DNA of 5,603 nucleotides from Hyphomicrobiales bacterium (lineage in GTDB: Bacteria; Pseudomonadota; Alphaproteobacteria; Rhizobiales; Xanthobacteraceae), in the NCBI GenBank assembly GCA_016201085.1, contig JACQDO010000053.1, forward strand, positions 1 through 5,603. Reading direction: 5' to 3'. This document shows, piece after piece, positions 1-5,603 of this stretch (position 1 is the stretch's first letter; every line of letters starts with the position of its first letter). The position numbers and the translations under genes are program-made. The notes under the pieces are model-generated. The model searched no databases. It saw only the letters and a program-made list of their open reading frames with translations, and was not told the origin of the DNA.

Positions 1-414
<414 letters not shown>

Positions 415-432
415 CCGTTGCCGCTTGCACGC

Positions 433-590
433 TTCCCCTCTCCCCTTGTGGGAGAGGGTGGCGCACGCGGAGCGAATGCGAGCGGGCGCCGGGTGAGGGG
501 TCAGTGCCTCACGAGACTCCAGACCCCTCACCCGCCTCGCTCATGCTGACGCATTCGCTCGGCACCCTCTCCCACAAGGGGAGAGGGGAA
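433..590. repeat. Composite palindromic repeat (two inverted REP-like hairpins, BIME-like)
   Basis: The outer arms 433-460 and 563-590 are perfect 28-bp reverse complements. Inside them, 470-480 pairs with 550-560 (11 bp) and 491-502 pairs with 522-533 (12 bp), leaving a central loop of about 19 nt. Each outer arm is itself a hairpin: 436-444 pairs with 450-458 (9 bp, 5-nt loop), and 565-573 pairs with 579-587. Two hairpin units in opposite orientation are the architecture of bacterial REP/BIME elements. The CCCTCTCCC...GGGAGAGGG core resembles intergenic repeats I associate with many proteobacterial genomes; that family link is from memory and not tested. There is no transposase and I see no target-site duplication. 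There is no T-run after any stem, so it is not a canonical intrinsic terminator. It fills nearly all the space between rho and the next gene and ends 2 bp before that gene's first possible start codon. Confidence 0.93.
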
Positions 591-592
591 CA

Positions 593-1159
593 GTGATAAT
601 TGCGACACCCGCGACCGCGGCCACCGAACTGGCGCAGCCGGATCATGAGGTTGTCAGCTATCACGGCGTATCGTTCCCCAAGGCCATCGGCGACGCTCGG
701 CGATTGGCGGCGCAGGATGCAGAGGCGGCCGGGTCTGGCGCGGGCTTCGAGGCGGCCTATAGCCATGGCAGCGCAGTCACCACCGTCAAGATTTACAAAT
801 GGACGCAGGCGAGAGTGCCCGACGATTTGCGCGGTCCCGTCGTCACACGCGAGTTCAACAGCTTCAAGCACGCGATCTTGTCGACGCGCTCGGCGGGTCA
901 GGAAGTGCGGCCGGGGCGGGAATTCACCGTCTCCGACGGCCGCGATGTGCCGCGCCTGGTCTGCGCACCCTATGTCATGGCGCAAGGCCACATGAGCGTC
1001 CCGGATTACCAGGTGAACTTTCAGCGGGATTACATCGTTTGCCTCGGAGCCGTGAACGGCGAATTCATCAAGACCGGGTCACGTGTCGATCATCTGAACT
1101 ATTCGGTCACCGAGGCTCGGCGTTTTCTCGACTCATTGGCGAGACATGTCTGGAAATAA
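593..1159 (+). CDS. Unrecognised small protein, paralog of the next gene; N-terminus apparently lost to the adjacent repeat
   Basis: This 188-codon frame runs from GTG 593 to TAA 1157-1159. I do not recognise the family. It is clearly homologous to the gene at 1175-1759: by hand the two align from the shared AQ.D segment through 83 residues without a gap, with about 34 identities. Shared blocks are YHGV.FP, GF.A.Y.H..AV.TV.IY, PDD.R.PVV and a late CLG...F.K, and both end in WK. It has exactly two cysteines (C124, C150) at matching places, possibly a disulfide. The start is odd. The frame is open upstream to TGA 494-496 but contains no ATG, GTG, TTG or CTG before 593. Relative to the paralog the protein lacks 13 N-terminal residues, including the basic n-region of the signal peptide, and keeps only the end of the hydrophobic stretch and a cleavage-like region (ATAATELAQ). 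Export is therefore doubtful. It may be a damaged gene, a now cytoplasmic protein, or a poorly translated one. The body of the reading frame is undamaged. Confidence 0.72.
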   Translation: MIIATPATAATELAQPDHEVVSYHGVSFPKAIGDARRLAAQDAEAAGSGAGFEAAYSHGSAVTTVKIYKWTQARVPDDLRGPVVTREFNSFKHAILSTRSAGQEVRPGREFTVSDGRDVPRLVCAPYVMAQGHMSVPDYQVNFQRDYIVCLGAVNGEFIKTGSRVDHLNYSVTEARRFLDSLARHVWK

Positions 1160-1162
1160 ACC

Positions 1163-1168
1163 GAGGTG
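1163..1168 (+). promoter_or_regulatory. Strong Shine-Dalgarno that fixes the start of the second paralog
   Basis: GAGGTG matches the 16S anti-Shine-Dalgarno well and lies 6 nt before ATG 1175. The earlier in-frame GTG at 1166 lies inside this site and so is unlikely to be the start. Confidence 0.75.
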
Positions 1169-1174
1169 ATAGCA

Positions 1175-1759
1175 ATGACGCGCTTCTTGAGACGTATCGC
1201 CGTTTTTATCCTGGCAGCCGGGGTTGCGATCGCCGTCCCGGGCGCCGGTCGCGCGCAATCGGACAATCAGCCCATCGTTTATCATGGCGTCGAATTCCCG
1301 GCGCAATTCGCCGAAGGTCAGCGCATCAGTACGCGCGATTACGAACCGACCAATCCCGGTCTCGGCTTCAGCGCCGGTTATCGCCACCGCGGCGCGGTTT
1401 CCACCGTCTATATTTACGATGCCAAAGTGAGCCCGATCCCGGACGACATCCGGGCGCCGGTTGTCCTCCAGCAATTCGAGCAGGCCAAGGGCGATATCCG
1501 CCGGGGACAACCCGAGGGCGCCATCCTCACCAGCAAGGGTGCCTTCGTTATTGCCGACGCGAACGGTCGATCGCGGCTGGCCTGCGAGGGCTTCAGTCTC
1601 AAGCGCAGCAGCGCGGACCGGCCGTTCGATACCTATCTATGTCTTGGCGTCGCCAACAAGAAATTTTTCAAGGTGCGCACGACCATGCCGCAGGACGAGG
1701 CTTCGCAGCGTGAAGTGCGGCGCTTCGTCGGCGCTTGGGCCGCGAAGCTGTGGAAATAA
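1175..1759 (+). CDS. Unrecognised exported protein with signal peptide, second member of the tandem pair
   Basis: This encodes 194 residues from ATG 1175 to TAA 1757-1759. The start is supported by GAGGTG six bases upstream. The N-terminus is a textbook Sec signal peptide: a basic n-region (MTRFLRR), a hydrophobic core from about residue 8 to 22, and a likely cleavage site after GRA at about residue 27. The mature protein of about 167 residues should be periplasmic. There is no lipobox cysteine and no other membrane segment. Two cysteines only (C137, C156) could form a disulfide after export. The protein shares its whole length with the preceding gene, so the pair arose by tandem duplication. 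The 15-bp gap between them suggests co-transcription. No catalytic motif that I know is visible, and the alternating short hydrophobic segments (AVSTVYIY, YLCLGVA) suggest a beta-rich fold, which is a guess. I do not assign a function. Confidence 0.88.
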   Translation: MTRFLRRIAVFILAAGVAIAVPGAGRAQSDNQPIVYHGVEFPAQFAEGQRISTRDYEPTNPGLGFSAGYRHRGAVSTVYIYDAKVSPIPDDIRAPVVLQQFEQAKGDIRRGQPEGAILTSKGAFVIADANGRSRLACEGFSLKRSSADRPFDTYLCLGVANKKFFKVRTTMPQDEASQREVRRFVGAWAAKLWK

Positions 1760-1793
1760 GCGGAAGGCTTCGAAGCGATGAAGCCATAACTAT

Positions 1794-1896
1794 GGCCGTC
1801 GTCCCCGCGGAGGCGGGGACCCAGTACACGGTGTCCTCTCGATAGGCTGCGGAGTACTGGGTCCCGGCTCGCGCTCGCTTGGTCGGGACGATAGCC
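1794..1896. repeat. Second palindromic repeat, different sequence, between convergent genes
   Basis: A hairpin 1801-1808/1813-1820 (GTCCCCGC/GCGGGGAC, 4-nt loop) opens the element. A further 12-bp perfect inverted repeat pairs 1816-1827 with 1854-1865 (GGGACCCAGTAC/GTACTGGGTCCC), and 1861-1866 pairs with 1884-1889 (GTCCCG/CGGGAC). The outer flanks (about 1794-1805 and 1885-1896) are imperfectly complementary. As in the element at 433-590, hairpin units are arranged in opposite directions, but the sequence differs, so this is a separate repeat family. It lies 34 bp after the stop of the plus-strand gene and 1 bp from the stop of the minus-strand operon. It is therefore placed to act on the 3' ends of both transcripts. 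No T-run follows the stems, so classical intrinsic termination is not evident. Confidence 0.85.
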
Positions 1897-1897
1897 G

Positions 1898-3937
<2,040 letters not shown>

Positions 3938-3940
3938 GGG

Positions 3941-5074
3941 TTAAAACAACGCCTTGCTGGCGAGGGCGGCGCCTTCGACCAGGGCCTTGAGTTTGGCCCA
4001 CGCGATCTGCGGGTGGGTGCGGCCACCGAAGCCGCAATCGGTGCCGGCAATGATGTTCTCGCGGCCGACCAGCTTGGCGAAGCGCTGGATGCGCTGCGCC
4101 ACCAGATGCGGATGCTCCACGACGTCGGTCGAGTGGGTGACGATGCCAGGGATCAGGATTTTGCCCTCAGGCAGCTTGACGTCCTCCCACACGGCATATT
4201 CGTGCTCGTGGCGGGCATTGGCCGCTTCGATCAGATAGGCCTTGGCCTTCACCTTGAGCATGATGTCGACGATATGGATGAGTTCGAGATCGTGGGCATG
4301 CGGCCCATGCCAGCTGCCCCAGCACAGGTGATAGCGGATCTGCTCCTCGGGAATGTTGGCCAGCGCGTGATTGAGCGCTTCGACACGCAACGCCGAGCGT
4401 TTGCGGAATGCCTCTAGCCCCATCGCGATGCCGATGCGGTCCCACAGCGCCGGCAACCAGGCATCGTCGACTTGCAGGATGAAACCTGCCTTGGCGATCG
4501 CCTCGTATTCCACTTTCATCGCTTCGGCGATGGCGAACACATATTCTTCGTCGGTTTTGTAGAATTCGTTGCGGCGATAGACCTCGAGGCTGGCGGGCGC
4601 CGTCGCGGTGAGGAACGAATCCTCGGGCGGCAGGGCTGCGCGCGCCACCTCGATCTGCCATTGCAGCGCGTCGCGGCCCTTGTAGGTTACTGGACCGGTG
4701 CAGACGTAAGTTTGCCGGCGCGTCGCGATCTGCGCGCCGGGGAGATAGAACAGCGTGCCGCGTTCGGCGGCGTAGGCGTAGAAATCGGCGAACTCCTCGC
4801 GGTCCTTGCCCTGCTGGATCAGCGGCTTTTCGCCGGAGGGCGGGCGCGCCTCGTAGCCGCCGAAACGCTCCTCCATGTAGCCCAGCCAGTCGCCGCCCTT
4901 GCTGTATTCGCCCTCATTGACGATATCGAGCCCGAGCTCCCGCTGCTTTCCGACCACGGCGGCCGCCTGGGCGCGTATCGCCTGCTCATAGCCCGGCGCG
5001 GTCTTATCGGGCGGCGCCAGATACGGCAGGCTGCCGACATGCGTGGTCAGAATTCGGTCGGTGCTGCGTCTCAT
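3941..5074 (-). CDS. Cobalamin-independent methionine synthase-like protein (MetE C-terminal domain family, single domain)
   Basis: This 377-residue protein corresponds to the catalytic C-terminal half of MetE (full MetE is about 750 residues), as in the stand-alone COG0620-type enzymes. It starts with the family signature LTTHVGSLP (residues 9-17). The zinc ligands of MetE have apparent counterparts: H249 and C251 in RYHLCWGSWHG, E283 in LIEAANARHE, and C347 in AGTDCGFGG. QVDDAWLP (201-208) matches the conserved acidic QxDxP-like strand. The HxC/E/C set implies a zinc-bound thiolate alkyl-transfer enzyme. The family includes methionine synthases with differing methyl donors and also thiol transferases such as epoxyalkane:coenzyme M transferase. 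The N-terminal half that helps bind methyltetrahydrofolate polyglutamate is missing, so the donor is uncertain, and I do not use the symbol metE. The start is ATG 5074, with a weak purine-rich AAGAAAG five bases upstream. It lies 30 bp after a cyclase-family gene and 3 bp before the DUF255 gene, consistent with one operon. A catabolic or sulfur-alkyl-transfer role is as plausible as methionine synthesis. Confidence 0.92.
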   Translation of the reverse strand: MRRSTDRILTTHVGSLPYLAPPDKTAPGYEQAIRAQAAAVVGKQRELGLDIVNEGEYSKGGDWLGYMEERFGGYEARPPSGEKPLIQQGKDREEFADFYAYAAERGTLFYLPGAQIATRRQTYVCTGPVTYKGRDALQWQIEVARAALPPEDSFLTATAPASLEVYRRNEFYKTDEEYVFAIAEAMKVEYEAIAKAGFILQVDDAWLPALWDRIGIAMGLEAFRKRSALRVEALNHALANIPEEQIRYHLCWGSWHGPHAHDLELIHIVDIMLKVKAKAYLIEAANARHEHEYAVWEDVKLPEGKILIPGIVTHSTDVVEHPHLVAQRIQRFAKLVGRENIIAGTDCGFGGRTHPQIAWAKLKALVEGAALASKALF

Positions 5075-5104
5075 CTTAACTTTCTTGCCAAACCGCAGGC
5101 GCGC

Positions 5105-5603
5105 CTATGGCAAAATCGCGAAGGCGCGCGCCGGGAAGCCCAGCCCCTTCTTCACCTTCGGCCAGCTCACCACGATGAGCGCGCCCTTCGCCGGCACCTT
5201 GTCGAGATTGGCCATGACCTCGATCTGGTAATGGCCCTTCTGCAACAGCCAAGTCTCCGAATCCATCTTGTCGGTGATGTCGGTGTCGAGCGACTCATGC
5301 CCGGTGGCGGTGACGCCACGCTGCGCGTACAGGAACTTGATGGTCTCGAACGCCCAGGCCGGGAACGGCGCGCGCTTGAAGCGCTCCGGGTTCTTGTCGA
5401 AGTCCTTGTACATGTCGGTGCGCAGCGCCACGAAACTGCCGCGCGGCACGCGGCCGTTCTTCTTCTCCCAGGCCTTGAGGTCGGCGACCGAGAAGGCGTG
5501 GTTCTCCTCTTTTTTCTGATACGGCGTGTTGTCGAGCACGATCAGCGGCAGCATCATCTGCCTGCGCGGGATCTCGTCCAGGGTGATGCCGTTCTCGGAG
5601 AAA
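5105..5603 (-). CDS. Cyclase-family metal-dependent hydrolase (kynurenine formamidase-like fold), 5' end outside window
   Basis: About 166 C-terminal residues are present. The frame stays open through the two methionines near 5557 to the window edge (FSENGITLDEIPRRQ precedes them), so the gene begins outside and the internal methionines are not the start. It ends at TAG 5107-5105. Family features visible are the ITLDEIP segment, VLDNTP, the DLKAWEKKNGRVPRGSFVALRTD block, fPaW, and the C-terminal QIEVMANLDKVPAKGALIVV...GFPARAFAILP. The family hydrolyses amide or lactone-type bonds at a metal site built from an HxGTHxDxPxH-type motif; that motif would be in the missing N-terminal part. In the stretch where many members have a GvDTxSxD motif this one reads TGHESLDTD, a subgroup-like variant. 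It is the most upstream visible gene of the minus-strand operon, 30 bp before the MetE-like gene. Substrate is not predictable from this fragment; kynurenine formamidase itself is only one possibility. Confidence 0.9.
   Translation of the reverse strand, partial: FSENGITLDEIPRRQMMLPLIVLDNTPYQKKEENHAFSVADLKAWEKKNGRVPRGSFVALRTDMYKDFDKNPERFKRAPFPAWAFETIKFLYAQRGVTATGHESLDTDITDKMDSETWLLQKGHYQIEVMANLDKVPAKGALIVVSWPKVKKGLGFPARAFAILP

Noticed and set aside
433..590. Considered as an insertion sequence, MITE or CRISPR remnant
   Set aside because: No transposase, no visible target-site duplication at the ends, and no regular direct repeats with spacers; the paired-hairpin layout fits a REP/BIME-type repeat better.
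1166..1168. GTG as the start of the second paralog
   Set aside because: It lies inside the best Shine-Dalgarno sequence, whereas ATG 1175 is correctly spaced and begins a normal signal peptide.
799..1713. Plus-strand open frame (304 codons) running through both tandem paralogs
   Set aside because: It overlaps both homologous genes out of frame and is arginine-rich shadow sequence; the paralogs support each other by mutual alignment, this frame does not.
1766..1785. Small hairpin GGCTTC/GAAGCC just after the second paralog, considered as an intrinsic terminator
   Set aside because: The stem is only 6 bp with an 8-nt loop and no T-run follows.
5555..5557. ATG as the start of the cyclase-family gene
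   Set aside because: The frame continues upstream with family-consistent sequence (ITLDEIP) to the window edge, and the metal-binding N-terminal half would be missing.

Overview
The window (5,603 bp, GC-rich, codons strongly biased to G/C in third position) looks like a chromosomal segment of an alphaproteobacterium, most likely Hyphomicrobiales (Bradyrhizobium/Rhodopseudomonas/Xanthobacteraceae-like). That placement is an inference from the GC content, the style of the two intergenic palindromic repeats and the type of catabolic-looking genes. No rRNA, tRNA, CRISPR array, transposase or phage gene is visible.

Left part, plus strand. The window opens inside the 3' end of rho, the transcription termination factor (1-414). 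The next 178 bases are almost filled by a composite palindromic repeat (433-590). Two tandem paralogous genes follow (593-1159 and 1175-1759), encoding small proteins of an unrecognised family that appear exported. The second has a complete signal peptide. The first begins only 2 bp after the repeat and lacks the N-terminal 13 residues that its paralog has, so the repeat seems to have replaced its start and signal-peptide n-region.

Middle. A second palindromic repeat, different in sequence (1794-1896), sits between the convergent transcription units.

Right part, minus strand, read from right to left: a metal-dependent cyclase-family hydrolase (window edge to 5105, 5' end outside), a short cobalamin-independent methionine synthase-like (MetE C-terminal domain-like) protein (5074-3941), and a DUF255/YyaL-type thioredoxin-domain protein (3937-1898). 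Gaps are 30 bp and 3 bp, so these are very probably one operon. The first two look like small-molecule metabolism enzymes. The third has no settled role, but its near-overlap with the MetE-like gene suggests coupled translation.

I found no clear new multi-gene system. The least explained content is the tandem paralog pair and the apparent repeat-mediated decapitation of its first member.
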